From: Whalleya microplaca
Lineage: Eukaryota; Ascomycota; Sordariomycetes; Xylariales; Xylariaceae
Length of the DNA: 64,000 nt
Assembly (NCBI GenBank): GCA_022497155.1
Contig: MU385754.1
Coordinates: forward strand, 124,001-188,000
Reading direction: 5' to 3'
The notes below the pieces were generated by a model. That model was given only the letters and a program-made list of their open reading frames with translations. It searched no databases and had not been told where the DNA came from. A program made the translations under genes and the position numbers. This document shows positions 37,001 through 49,419 of the stretch, piece by piece; the stretch's first letter is position 1; the number at the start of each line of letters is the position of its first letter.

Positions 37001-39478
37001 CCACCAGGACAAATAGTGCGCGGGAACACTCCTAGGCGGTCTTCTCATATCCTCGGGCATCATTTCTCTCCATCGTTGGAAACCGATCCTTTACCGCCGT
37101 TTGTTCCTGACATGGCCACATTAGGAGCGGGACGTACTTCGCAGGATACTACCGCCGAAAGTAACCCATTGAACGATTTTGTGTACTTGTCACCTAAAAA
37201 GCCACCGCTTAGCTACGTGAGGTCACATAAGCGTCAACAGTCAAGTCGTAGTTATCGGTCTAAAGGTTCTATTTCTCATCGGCGATGGGCGTCTTTTCAA
37301 AGCGGTCTTGCTGCGCAGTCCACAATCCGGAGTTTTGATGCTACCACGTACTCAGAAGGTTCGGTAGCATCGGAAGTCATGCCTGAACCACTAAGAGTTC
37401 TTCGTAGGAGACCAGGCGGAGACCTGAGGGTTGCGACAAACATCGCTGATCTAGATGCTTTTCCACTGCAGAGATCGCGTTCAGTAGGCTCATTAACGAC
37501 GTATTCAGAGTCACTTAGGAGCTCCTATCTCCGCAGCCCTATCAGGAACTCAAGTGGGTTTGTCGATATCGTTAGCAGCGGTTACTCGCAAAAACGAGGG
37601 GAAGTTTGCTCCCTGGGTGCTTTAGCTGAGCAGCCTCCAAAGCCAGATGTTTCGCTGTTTAGCACACACTCCTCGAAGCCGATCATGCGGCCCTCGTTTG
37701 AGGCAGAGGCGCAGAAGCTCGCACAGATTCCTGACGATATAATGGATGATGGAGGTGTCGAGTCCGCTCTTCTCAAGCTAGAGGGTAAGTTCGAAAGGAG
37801 AATTGCAAAACTCTCAATGGAGCCATCGAAAATACCTCGGAAGGATCTCGAAGACCTAAATACTCAACCTCGGTCAACGCCCGAGGTCAAGTATCATAGG
37901 GAAGAGAAGTGGAAGCACCGACATCAGCACGTGGGCTCGGAAGATGTGCCCGTGATATCACCGCTTGAGGACGACTTTGATGCAGCAGCTAACGGGAAGC
38001 TCGCGCCTCCTCGCGGCTCGGAAGCGGTCTCGTTCTTGTCAGACGATTCAAGGCAGACTTACGATTCGACTCCACTGCTTGATCGGGGATTAACAGACGA
38101 TGGACGCAGCAAGACGGACACTCGCGAGTGGACGAATCACTCAATCCTAGAAGGTCCGGATACGCCTGCAGAAGAGAGAAATGATACAATCGCCAGTTCC
38201 TCGCAACATCCGTCATACGAGTTCGTGGAAAAAACCGAAAGTATAGACAAAATCCAGCCAGGGGATACTGTACCGATGTCTCCTACAGATCATTCATTTT
38301 TGAATGTCGATAATGATAAGGATTCTGAGTTATCATCAGATATATCTGGTGAGTTAATCGAAACAGACGATTACGACCCACAGCCACTTTCACCGGAAGA
38401 ACCTCACCCAGGCAACTTAAATTCCAATGGCGACTCTGGGCGTATCTCGGGAGATAACCCTCCTTCTCCTCCGATCACTTTCGAACAGGCTCTTCAAATG
38501 TCTCCGGAAATGGCTCGCGTTCCTGAACTCCATGAACATCAACTTTGGTCCCAGAAGCCGCTGCCTCCGACACCAGATACGACGCCCACGACTGCCATGT
38601 ACCATAAGTGTCTCGAGTCGCCTGCAGATCCTACTGGAACGAAGGAAGCGCTACGCAATGCGACTAGACTATCCAATGAGCAGCAAAGAAAGTCATCTGT
38701 TCATCTGCCTTTCATACTAGCATTCGATTCCGAAGTACTTGCGCAGCAGTTCACTTTGATCGAAAAGGATGCCCTTAATGAGGTAGATTGGAAGGAGCTC
38801 ATCGACATGAGGTGGAAGAGTGCCAATAATGACTCGCGGTCATGGGTAGATTTCCTTCGCAACACAGATACTCGCGGCGTTGAAGTTGTCATTGCGCGGT
38901 TCAATATCATGGTCAAATGGGTCATCTCGGAAATCGTACTCACCCAAAATGTGGAAGAGCGAGCTCGCTGCATCATTAAATACCTCCACATTGCTGCTCA
39001 CTGTAGGAAATATCGGAACTTCGCCACAATGAGTCAGATCACCATCGCCTTGACGTCGAACGAAGTAGCAAGGCTAGCCAGGACTTGGGCTATGGTTCCA
39101 CCGACTGATATGAAGACTATGAACGACCTCGAGGCTCTGGTCTCACCGACAAAGAACTTCTACAATCTGCGAGCAGAAATGGAGGGCGGAGGTACTGCGG
39201 CTAACACTGGTTGCATACCATTCGTTGGGATCTACACACACGACCTACTCTTCAATTCGCAACGGCCGTCCGAAATTGCCAGCTCACCGACCACAGCACC
39301 TCTGGTAAATTTTGAACGCTGCCGCATCGCTGCTTCAGTGGTGAAGACATTGTTACGTCTTTTAGAGGCTAGTACGCATTACCAATTCCAACCCATCGAA
39401 GGCATTACTGAGCGCTGTCTTTGGATGGGCGCTCTGGGTGACGAGGAGATCAGAAAGCGCTCGGAAAGCTTGGAGTGA
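34069..39478 (+). CDS. lte1: Lte1-like Ras-family guanine nucleotide exchange factor
   Basis: Spliced model: 34069-34457 joined to 34546-39478 (intron 88 bp, GTGAGT..ATACAG), 1,773 residues. Domain order is that of fungal Lte1. There is a disordered basic N-terminus, then a RasGEF N-terminal (REM) domain at about 380-520 (DDRSIVRYSSTTGAVTAATP, FLDYELISDFFLTFRSFL). A long Ser/Pro-rich low-complexity middle follows, then a CDC25-type catalytic domain at about 1515-1773 (FDSEVLAQQFTLIEKDAL, RARCIIKYLHIAAHCRKYRN, IPFVGIYTHDLLF). In yeast Lte1 acts at the bud cortex to promote mitotic exit through Tem1, although its direct exchange activity is disputed. Filamentous relatives are likely tied to septation and polarity. 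The reading frame runs open through an 85-bp-spaced upstream region without ATG, so 34069 is the first possible start; a further 5' exon cannot be excluded. No damage is seen. Confidence 0.88.
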
Positions 39479-41276
39479 AGCATAGAGTGCCGCTTACATA
39501 AACGAGTCGACCTTTCTCGCTCGTTACGACGATTCGAAAGTACAATCTGTATATCATGTGTCCACGACTGACATTGCCGCCGCTCGCATACCCTATTTCA
39601 TTGAGCATCGATCATCATTATAGACGACACTAGGCCCGCGCAAAATTACCCATGTACCAGTACGCAAATTCGCCTAAACTATTCTATAATTCGCATACGA
39701 TACCACAATACCCACAATATATTCTAAGGCTTTCGGCGCAACATATTGCAGCCAAATAAGCATGTTATGAACAATGAATGCATCTTGCATTTCGTCAGCT
39801 CGATCCGGGGCGTTTTCTTGACTCCCTTTTCTTGTATTTAACATTTTTGTTTCTTTCTACTTCATAATATCCAAGCTCGAAGACTTTGATTTTACCGAGA
39901 CGGCGGTGGGGGCCATAGCTGGCAGCAAATAAGGAAACCCGGGACAGGAAAGGCATTCGCTCAGCATCATCCCTGGAGTTAATGGGTTCATTTCTTCGGT
40001 TCGGATTCACGTCATGAACGAATCATTTGGGGGGTGGGTGGGAAACAGACAAGCGAAGGGGTGTTTACTGGAATACCACACGCGGGACTGGGAAGATGGG
40101 GAGTGGAAGGGAGGAATAGAGCACCGATTGCTTTCTTAGCCGTCGTTCAGATACCCCTTGGCTTGTGTGCAAAGGTGAACCCAATGCCACAATGCTGCGC
40201 TGATGGACCGATTTGGGCTTTTTCAGGAAGAAGATAGTAGATAGGGTTTTCGAATACTATAAGATGAGATAGGTGTCTGAACCGCTCATTTTGTCTTTGG
40301 AATCTTGGTGAAATGAGTACTACATAATGTGATACTGTGATTTTTCGAGTATGCGATGAAGCTGGTTGTAGTCAACTAGAAGGGTGCAACATATATATGA
40401 GTGAGAACGACGAGTTTATTCAAAAGCGCCAATAGAAATCAGGGGATCGGCATGAATGAGTTCGCAGTATGAATCGGGTAATCTTTCTTGATCAATACAG
40501 CTAGACATTTATGGTAGCTCATCTACCATTTCCCCCTTACCTCAACGCCTCCACCCTTCGCATAATTATGTTCCATTGAGTAATAAAGAGTAGTAGCTTT
40601 GACGTAACACCGTTTTGACAACATCTCCCCAGCGCTGCAGTAAGCTGCTTGCTCGATTGCATATGCAAGCTAGGTGGTATATTCGCACTCCATGGCCAAT
40701 CAACGACATGGGAATGTCATCCTCAGGTGTTTGGCAGCTCTCGGATCGCTCAACCCCCGAGTCTTCGCTTCGCACGATGCAGGTAGAGGGTAATATGACA
40801 CCCAATCCCACGTCATGCGGCCGACTGAGCAAGCAGTTTGGCGATGCGACCAAGTCGCACGGCAGTGCAGTGCAGCTCATGGTTCCTCATGTCGTCCCAG
40901 ATCTCGCGCTTGTAGTAGCTATATATATTTTCCAGTCACACAGGTTCGGTGATAAGTACTATGAAACAAATAAAGTGAGTAATAGAACGGACCGCATATT
41001 GGTTTGTGTGAACATACTTACACGAAAACATTTACATGTGAGCATGGCTTTTGACTCCATGATGCTATCACGCTAAAGCAGCCGTGACCAGGAGGACCTT
41101 GTCACCGTATGCTTGCTCGCCTTTTTGACTCGAGACAATTCAGCCACAAACAGCCTACTGTTCGGTATGTGAGAGACACGGCATATTTATCCATGCTGTT
41201 CTCTCAGATAGATCACTTCTCATCCCTCGCATTATGACCGAAGGTTATATGAGAACACTTACCATTATCTGAAAAG
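39479..41276. other. Intergenic stretch between Lte1-like and P450 genes
   Basis: About 1.8 kb. The first few hundred bases should be the 3' end of the long transcript. An open frame of about 150 codons on the plus strand (40615-41076) begins with TTG and shows no family resemblance; I do not call it. Nothing else is seen. Confidence 0.5.
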
Positions 41277-43198
41277 ATGACCGCTATAATAGAGAACATA
41301 CTCCGCCCGCAGAGCTGGCCCGGCAGCATCTGGGTCCTCCTGCTGAGCACCTTGATACCCCTGCTCGTCCAGGTCTTCTGGCGGCCGAGCCTGCCCGCGA
41401 ACGCGCCAAAGTGGTGGAAGACGGGGGACTGGCCGGTGCTGGGGACGCTGCGGTTCTATCGGGCTCGAGCCGATTGGTACTTAGATGCCTTGCGAAACTC
41501 GCCGACCGGCAGCTTCAGCTTCTATGTCGGCAAGAAGCAGGTCATCGGACTATCCGGGGAGGAGGGCCGGAAGTTTTTCTTCGAGAGCCGGGACCTGAAT
41601 CTCGGCGCCGGGTAAGCTTGCCGCCCCCCTTTCTTTTCCGTCACCGTCGCTAGATAGCGAGGACGTCCGCGTTGCTGCAGATTAGTGAAACCCATCATTC
41701 TAGATGCCCCGATTGTGATGGAGATGGTGATGGTGATGAATGACTCGCATGCTAACAAATAGCCCTCAGCTTCGCCGAGCTCCTAACCGGCCAGCCCTCC
41801 CAATTAGCCGAGATGGACGACTTCAACGTATTCTTCGCCAGGAACCTGGGCGTGATGTTTCGGCGGGAGCACCTGTCCAAGCTCCTCGGCACACTCACAC
41901 ACGACACGCGACAGGCCTTCGAGGCGCTAGCCGCGGCGCCACCACCGGCGTCCCGATCCGGCGATGCAGAGGGGTGGAAGGTGATGGCGCCGTTCGAGAG
42001 CCTGTACGAGCTCGTGTACCAACTGACGATGCGCACGGTGGGCGCCAACGACATCGCGGATGACCCGGCGCTGCTGCGGCACACGCTCGACATCTTCGAG
42101 GGCTTCGAGGCCTCCGGCTCCGTCGCCAAGGTCTTCTTCCCCTGGCTGCCCACCCCGAAGCACGTCATGCGCCTGTACAACGGCGCGCGCCTCGCCATGG
42201 TCTTCCAGAAGATCATCGATGGGAGGAAGAGCACGGGAAAGAGGGGCGAGGATGCCCTGCAGGTCCTTATTGATGGTGGCGCGGGGATTAAGGATATTAT
42301 CGGGGTGAGTCTCCTCTCTACGCACGGCCTAACGACTGGATGAGAAAGTCCCCTTTAGCGAGTACGTATGCAAGTCAGCAGACCACAAACTAACACCCGT
42401 CCGCGCCCCTGCAGTTCGTAATCGGCGCGCTCTACGCCGGCCAGCTGAACAGCGGCGTAAACGCAGCCTGGCTGCACATCTTCCTCGTGCAGAACCCTGA
42501 CTGGCACGCGCGCGTGCGCGCCGAGGTCGACGCCGCAATCGCGAAGCACCGGGCATCTCCCTCCCAGTCCGCGGCGGACGTGCTGGGCAGCCTCAGCATC
42601 GAGGCGTGGGAGGCGGACTTCCGGCTCGTGGACCTATGCCTGCGTGAGACCATCCGCCTGTGCCTGCCGGGCACGTCCTTCCGCAAGAACACGTCGGGCC
42701 GCGACCTGCCGATCGGCGGCACGGGCGAGGTCGTGCCCCGCGGCGCCTACGCCGCGTACCTCGTCGACGACGTGTTCATGGACCCGCAGATTTACGCCGA
42801 GCCGAGGAGGTTCGACCCAGGGCGGTACTTCGAGGAGCGCGCTGAGGATAAGAAGGTGCCGCATGCGTATTTGGGATGGGGGGCTGGGAGGCATCCTTGC
42901 TGTATGTAGTACCTATGCACTTACTGACTCATTCGTTCGTTCACCTTTGATTTTCATGGCTGGAAATATGGTTGAGATCTCTATGGGTTAGCTGACTTTT
43001 TATACAGTGGGCATGCGGTTTGCGAGGCTCGAGATGGCCTTCATCACGGCGTACTTCGTCGCCATGTTCGACTTCGAGCTGTCGGACCGGGACGGCAACC
43101 CGGTGACGGAGGCGCTGCCGCTGTCAAGTCGGAACCTCCACTCCGCGAAGAAGCCGGATAGGCCCGTGTATTTGCGCTACAGGCCGAGAGTAAATTGA
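41277..43198 (+). CDS. Cytochrome P450 monooxygenase
   Basis: Four exons: 41277-41611, 41770-42304, 42415-42901, 43008-43198 (introns 158, 110, 106 bp), 515 residues. An N-terminal hydrophobic anchor at about 15-33 suggests the ER membrane. The K-helix ExxR is LRETIRL (Glu368, Arg371). The haem-binding loop LGWGAGRHPCLGMRFA spans the third junction, with the ligand at about Cys452. The I-helix region reads YAGQLNSGVNAA near 296-308. It has no Thr at the position of the usual AGx(D/E)T, so oxygen activation may rely on another residue, as in some CYP8/CYP51-clan-like enzymes. The overall look (FYRARADWYLDAL, FFESRDLNLGAGF) is that of the CYP51/CYP7-like fungal P450s of unknown substrate. No cluster partners lie nearby. 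Coding DNA is markedly GC-rich. Product is unknown. Confidence 0.88.
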
Positions 43199-44950
43199 GG
43201 GTATTGAGATCTATGCGTGGTGCCATTCTGGTACTTGAATATCGGTATCGCCTTTGGAAGAAACCATACACAAGTGGGTAAGCCTATATAGCGAATACCT
43301 ACTGCACACCTAAAAGTCAATTTCAATATGAGATTGCTATAATTTAAATTCATAGCAAGCGGTTAGCTGCGAGGTCATGGAGATACAAAACGAGCGAGCA
43401 TAGCAAAGTGTTGCACCCAACCAGCACACATATTAGCAACGTACAGAAATTCAAGTCTAAGAAAACCACAACGGGGTCTCCAAGGTCTTTATAGACCTAC
43501 TATGTACATGTAAGACACCACCGCTGATAACTAATGACCGGATAGGAGTACAGTATCCGTAAGCCAACCCATTACGGGTACGACCTCCGGTCCCACCGGG
43601 CCAAGATGGCAGGTTCCGTGATCGATGCTTAAACACACTACTAGTCCCGTCGTGTTACCCACAATATCGCATCTACTACAATGTATGTCAATCCAGTTCT
43701 GGCCTCAGACCACCGGTGTGTGCAGAATGCCGTCGTCGTATGTATCTCATTGGGCGTCATTGTGCCAATTCTCTCGCTTAGAGCTCGGCGGATGTGGGAG
43801 GGTGAAGTAGGTAGGTGACACGCTTGGCGCCATCTTGTGTTATATAAAGACGCCTTCACGGACGGTGTTTCACTTTCTGGGTAGCACGGTAGAAGTGAAT
43901 CGCTGCCGAGACTAGATAGTTACAAATACCTCTGCTGTATGATCGAATAGTAAACAAACAAACTGCGATATCGTAGGTGACAATACTTTATCGCTGTGTA
44001 TATATCCCTTTTCAAAGCCAAGTTTACGCATGGAGGGTGATAGAGAGCCAGTGGTGCTATACGTCTATGCATACCTGCTATTCGAGTTAAGTCTATATAA
44101 ACTACCACTGACTTATTGATTGGCCTAGTACGCCCAGCGTATCTGTTCTGCTAACAAGAGAAAGTTAACTATAAGATAACCCATGGCTGGTAGTTCTGCA
44201 TAAATGCAAGAAGCTTGCTGTACCCAGGACACAAACATATCGATGAAGCATGTCCTCCTCATATCATCTAACTTAGGAGCACTAAACTAGGAGAAACGCC
44301 TAGCTTATAGTATAATGAAGGTAGAAGCTATATACGATTTCTGAAAGGTGGCTGGGGGGAAGTAAGTAGCAAAACATACAAGAACATACAGCATTACTGC
44401 GAGCATCACTCAACCGATGTCGATGTTCTAAATCCAAGTGAGTGCTCTGACTAGGTTCATCCATATATACTAGCTGTGTATGTCCAGAGGGTGGCGTACG
44501 GTGGAAGCAAAGAACTCTCATCGGAAACGGGACCAACATGGTAAGCGATGATAGACGTGGATTCATGTCTAAAGGCGCCTGTCGAATCAGAAACTTATAG
44601 CGACTATAGAGGGCCTATTCATTCCCGAACATACACGACATCACTTTAAGCAACCACCATACTACGCACAATCCATAAACACTTGGGTATGATTCATCGT
44701 TTTTATTCCGGCTGATTCCAGCTAGGCTAGGAGAAGAAGGCGGGATAACGATTAAGTCCACCCCTTTGACAGTACAGGGCATTCCCCCGACCAGTTGGTG
44801 TGATACTCGGATGTATACACAACCAGCTAGTTCGGATATCTTTCCCTCATTAGTACCAGTCAAGTTGACCTGTCCTCCCAACGTCACTGCTAAATCAAAG
44901 TCTCACGGAAATTAGTGGTATGGTAGACAGGCAGGAGGTACCTAGTATCT
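43199..44950. other. Intergenic stretch between P450 and 40S S0 genes
   Basis: About 1.75 kb with no supported gene on either strand. It holds the 3' ends of two convergent genes (P450 on plus, S0 on minus). Minus-strand frames of about 90 codons at 44300-44566 and 44615-44887 lack any recognisable feature. Confidence 0.55.
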
Positions 44951-46133
44951 TTACCAGCCAGCATCGCCGATCTGTCCACCCCAGCCGTCGCCGTCATCTG
45001 CTTCTTGCTTGGGTTGGTCGAAGTGACCAGAGCTATGTGCCTACCATTGGCTCTCCTTAGCATCCGTAGTAGCAGGGCCCCATTCACCGGTCGGGGCTGC
45101 GGCGGCGGCGCCAGCCCACTCGTCGGTTGCTCCGTCCCAGCCACCACCGGGCTGCGCAGCAGCGAAACCAGCGGGTGCGGCCTCCCAGTCGGCACCTCCA
45201 GCAGCTCCGAAAGCACCGGACTCGATGGCAGCAGGGCCGACCTCCTCGACACCAGGAACCTTCTCCTCCTCGACCTTCTCCTCAGCCTCGGCCTCAGGGT
45301 CGCGGTCTGCAGGCATTTATGTCAGTTGATATCCCCACCTAGATTAGATATAAGCTCGCATTGGGTTCCACATACAGAAGTACAGATCCACCATCACATC
45401 CCACGGGGTGTCACGGCTGGCGATGGTGCCACGGATGCGCAGGACCTCGCGGGCCAACATCCACCAGACGCAGCCAATAGCGTGGCGACCCTTGTTGTTG
45501 GTAGGGATAGCGACATCGACGTATTCGGTAGGAGAGTCCGTGTCTACCAGGGCAATAACCGGGATGTTGACGTAGGAAGCCTCCTTGATGGACTGGGCGT
45601 CGGTGCGGGGGTCGGTGACGATGATGAGACGGGGTTCCTTGAAGGATCGGGTGATGTAGTTGGTGAAGGAACCGGGAGTGAAGCGACCGGCGATGGCGAC
45701 GGCGCCGGTGTGGGCGGCGAACTTCAGGACGGCACGCTGGCCGTAGGGACGGGCAGAGATGACACAGATGTCGGCGGGGTTGTCGATGGCGGCGATGATG
45801 CGGGCGGCCAGGACGATCTTCTCCCTGTTTGACAAGGAAATTCAGGTCAGCTTTCTCTTCTTGTTTCTTCTTGTTCTTCTTGGTTGTTTTCCATGCCCTC
45901 TTCTCCATTGCTCTTCGCACCAATTCCACTTCATATTTTAATCATAGAATAAATACTACATACCAGGTCTTGCCAATGTTGATCACGTTAACACCGTCGA
46001 TTCGGGTCTTCCACAGGTACGGCTCCATGTGCACCTGCAGGTTCTTGGATCCGAGATGGCACTGGGCGGCCAGCAGCATCTCGATGTCCTGCGACGTCGC
46101 GTTCATGACGGAAGGGAGGTTTGCGGGAGCCAT
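44951..46133 (-). CDS. RPS0: 40S ribosomal protein S0 (uS2, laminin-receptor/RPSA family)
   Basis: Four exons on the minus strand: 46133-45964, 45824-45376, 45306-45088, 44997-44951, giving 294 residues. uS2 features are unmistakable: [27 protein letters not shown] then [67 protein letters not shown] and [18 protein letters not shown]. The acidic C-terminal tail is normal for eukaryotic S0. The second splice rebuilds DLYFYRDPE. The last intron (45087-44998, 90 bp) is inferred because the downstream block [13 protein letters not shown] followed by TAA is a typical S0 tail. Without that splice the protein would end differently at 45041. S0 is needed for 18S rRNA maturation and small-subunit assembly. 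It is transcribed divergently from the mitochondrial uS15 gene. Confidence 0.92.
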
Positions 46134-46684
46134 CTTGTCTCTAGTTTGCGACACAAGGTGAAGGTGAGAAAGAGAGAAAGAAAGGAAGACGTGGTTGTGT
46201 TGGCGCAAACGTCTTGGTTGATGTGATGGTTCCTGTAGCAGGAAGGAAAAGTTTCCAATTTGGTAGCCAAATCGAGAAAATTATTTGTGGCTCGCTAAAA
46301 GTTCTAGTTGGTGCGGGCTGCACGCGAAAGATAAGCGCGTGTGCCCTGCATGACCCCGCCATGGTCATGCTGTATGAGCATATCTTCGTTTAATTGATAA
46401 AGCTTAGCTCATTCAGTGGATGCCATCACGGATTAGGGCATAATATGCTGGTATCGGAGATTCTGCTTTGATCTAGCCCTGTAATGCGTTAGTCCATGCA
46501 TTAAACCCCAGATACTCCTATCGATAGCTATATAAAGCAATAATTCGAGTTAGGGAGGTCTGCTCCATCTCTACTCCGTACCTACCTTAGGTATGGGGAA
46601 CCAAAATTTGTCCGATGTACCTCAGGCCGATGATCAATGTTCTGCTAGAATAGATTCATCGTCATAAGCCTCGAGATAGCAGCC
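46134..46684. promoter_or_regulatory. Shared divergent promoter of RPS0 and mitochondrial uS15
   Basis: 551 bases separate the two start codons, so cytosolic S0 (minus) and mitochondrial uS15 (plus) are driven from one intergenic block. It contains an 8-bp inverted repeat, GCATGACC at 46348-46355 and GGTCATGC at 46363-46370, spaced by 7 bases, a possible protein-binding site. Which factor binds is unknown. Confidence 0.55.
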
Positions 46685-47711
46685 ATGCCACCACGAATAC
46701 CAGGCGTACAGCGTCTCGGTACATTTCAACGTAAGCCCACCAGCTCATCAATTGGCCCAACCAACATTCATTGACACTAACCAATGGCCCAACCCAACAG
46801 TATGTCTCCGCCCGGCAGCCGTGAAGCCCTCACCACCCTCCCTCCTCCCTAAGACGCAAGCCGCCTTCCTCTCGCAAAAAGAGAAGAAGCGCCTCGCAAA
46901 ACAAGACCCCTACCGCTGGGCGCAAATGCAACAACACAAAAACGCCCACCTCCAGCGCCGCGCCGAGCTGCTCGCCGCCCGCAACGCGCTCACCGGCGAC
47001 CCAGTCCGGGGCCTCACGACCCCCTTCGTGGAGTCCTTCGACAGCGGCGGGCAAGCACCGATGTCGATCCCCGCCATCGACGACGACGGCAACGAGCTGG
47101 AGCCCCCGCACGCGCTGCCCACGTCCCCGCACCTCCTCAACCACCTGACCTCCACCTCCGAGCTCGAGGCCGCCGTGCGCTCCGCCCACGAGCTCACGCG
47201 CCCGGGTCCCTCCGACGTCAAGCCCGCCGGCTCCGCCGCGCTCGCGGAGGACGAGGCCAGGCACGCGGCGGTGCACGCGCGCGCGCTCGAGGCGCTGCGG
47301 CGGATCACGGACCTGGGCGCCGGCAGCGCACGGGACCGCCTGAAGGCGAATATCCGCCGCTGCATCGAGACGTTCGGGCGCCACGAGACCGACGGCGTGC
47401 TGAAGCCCAAACCTTTATCCCGTGGGCAGGAGCCCCAGGAGAAGCCCGTGCGCGGCGGCGCGGATACCGGGTCCAGCGAGGTGCAGATCGCGATCCTGAC
47501 CGCGAAGATCCGGGCTTTGGCGAATGCGCTCGAGAAGGACAGGGGACACAGGGATAAGGTGGGAAAGCGGGATTTGAGATTGCTCTGCCATCGGAGGCAG
47601 AAGCTCATGCGCTATATGGAGAGGAAGGAGCGCGGGAGCGATCGCTGGAAGCATATGGTCGAGACGCTGGGACTGAGCCCGGCTACGTATAAGGGGCAGA
47701 TCACGTTGTAG
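46685..47711 (+). CDS. MRPS28: Mitochondrial small-subunit ribosomal protein uS15m
   Basis: Spliced model: 46685-46730 joined to 46801-47711 (intron 70 bp, GTAAGC..CAACAG with a CACTAACC branch site), 318 residues. The C-terminal 75 residues are a bacterial-type S15: TGSSEVQIAILTAKIRALAN, then HRDKVGKRDLRLLCHRRQKL and MRYMERKERGSDRW. The N-terminus is rich in Arg, Ser and Thr with few acids, consistent with a mitochondrial targeting sequence. A long charged middle (AFLSQKEKKRLAKQDPYRW, ERRAELLAARNAL-like helices) is usual for fungal uS15m, known in yeast as Mrps28. It binds 12S/15S rRNA early in small-subunit assembly. The first exon is only 46 bases and was chosen because it gives a typical presequence in frame. 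The later ATG at 46752 lies inside the intron. Confidence 0.88.
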
Positions 47712-48075
47712 GGTGGAAATCGATGCTGTGGCGGAAAAGCTGATTCGGCGTATCATATATGGTGGTGACCGCGAGGAGCGTGTTCTGTAATATCATCTGC
47801 TGCTATGTACAATACAATACCAGGCAGTTGAGACATCATCTTCCATCCCAGCAAGCCCCTTCGGCACTCGGGTCTTCGTTCTCGTTCTTTCTATCTGTGC
47901 ATCGCATCCATGACCAGCGCCCTGGTGAAGAACTCCAACAATCAAATCACAGTTCAAACGCAAAAGAGAGACAAAAAATCAGCCAGCCTTTGGTATCCCA
48001 TCCATTAATTCTACAGAGGTTCGAGGGCGAATACAACGACACGACGACTTGAAGCCGCATATAATACAGACTTGG
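47712..48075. other. Convergent 3' region between uS15m and V-ATPase d
   Basis: 364 bases between two stop codons of facing genes. It must contain both polyadenylation regions; no gene seen. Confidence 0.7.
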
Positions 48076-49419
48076 TTAGAACACGCTGATGTAGTTGCCA
48101 ATCCTCTCCTTCTGGTTCTGTGCTATGCACTCGGCAATCCATGTGATGTTGCGGATTTCCTAAGGTCATGTTAGACATGAGAATTAAAGAGGTCATATAT
48201 GTCTTAAGGATCGTAGTGTAATGTAATGAAGGTTTCATAAAACTCACCTGCTCCCTTAGCTTCACCCACGCATACACAATGGCGTACGTGAACTGCCTCG
48301 TGAAGGCGTTCTTCGAGATCTCCATCTCCTTCTGGTAGAACATGTCCTCGAGGCTCCTCTCGCTGCCGCCCGGCCCGCCGGCCATGTTGCCGGGACCCGA
48401 GGGCCCGCCGCCGAGGCCGGCGGCGTCGAAGAAGGCCTTGTAGTCGGCGACGCCGTCGACGGCGAGGCGCACGCCCTCGAAGTCGTCGGAGCGCGACAGC
48501 ATCAGGGTGCCCTCGGGGTACAGCTTGCCGAAGGCCGGGTAGAGCTTCTTGCGGTCGGCCTTGGTGAGGTCGGTGCCGGCGGAGTTGAGGGTGATGTTGA
48601 TGGCGCGGCGGTCGGCCTCGAACTCGAGGATCTCGCTCATGACCTCGGCGGTGGGCGTGCCGGCCATGTCCGGGTGGGTGTTGACGAACTGGTGGAAGTC
48701 CTCGAGGTAGTTCTTGTACAGCGTGTTGCGCACGATCTCGATGTTCAGCTCGTCGAGGTCCTGGTGCGACAGGGAGCCCTTGAAGTACGGCGCCAGCGGC
48801 GTCTCGATCAGCACGCTGTTGTACAGCTCCTCGATATTCGTCGCCACGCACAGCACCGGCATGGTCTCGAACCAGCCGAGCGGGTGGCAGCGGTCCAGCA
48901 GCTCGCGCGTGTCGCGCTCGTGCAGCGTGCCGGTGATTAATAGGGCTACGTTGTCGATCATGTAGCCGTAGGTGAGGTAGTCGAGGAACTGGGCGAGCGA
49001 GCCCACGGCGTTGGCGCGCACGTAGCGGAACTCGGAGACGAGCTTGTCGGTGGTTTTAGCGGCGAGACTGGAGGTGGACGGGTTCGGGGGCAAGGAGGCG
49101 AGGAAGTCCCCGTACGCGGGACCGAGTTGGAGCTTGAGATCTGATGAAGTTGATATATATGTAAGATAACAACATTCTGCAGATATAGTATTACTGAATC
49201 AAGAGGAGGGAGACATACCATCGATGGTCTCGCATTGTGTCAGGTTCGAGTAGTTGGCACCGGTGAGGAGGCCGTTTCTATATCCCCGAACAATGCCCTC
49301 GATGTAGCTATTCCCATACACGTCAGCTGAAGCTACATATGTAGGAGATACCCATAATTGCAATGATTATCATGAGAAGATCCGTACCCATTATTGACAT
49401 TGAAGAAAAGCCCTTCCAT
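48076..49419 (-). CDS. VMA6: V-type proton ATPase subunit d (Vma6)
   Basis: Four exons on the minus strand: 49419-49388, 49307-49219, 49140-48248, 48159-48076 (introns 80, 78, 88 bp), 365 residues. Subunit d signatures run from end to end: MEGLFFNVNNGYIEGIVRGYR, GLLTGANYSNLTQCETIDDL, QFLDYLTYGYMIDNVALLI, RCHPLGWFETMPVL, EDFHQFV and the C-terminal EIRNITWIAECIAQNQKERI. Subunit d links the membrane V0 ring to the central rotor stalk of the vacuolar proton pump and contains no membrane helix of its own. The start is fixed by the family's invariant N-terminus encoded in a 32-base first exon. A Gly-rich insert (GLGGGPSGPGNMAGGPGG) is a fungal elaboration. The gene is divergent from NOP58. Confidence 0.95.

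Noticed and set aside
40615..41076. 153-codon plus-strand frame between Lte1-like and P450 genes
   Set aside because: Begins with TTG, has no recognisable motif, and composition matches the spacer.
48204..48851. 215-codon Arg-rich minus-strand frame
   Set aside because: A frame-shifted shadow of the V-ATPase subunit d exon.
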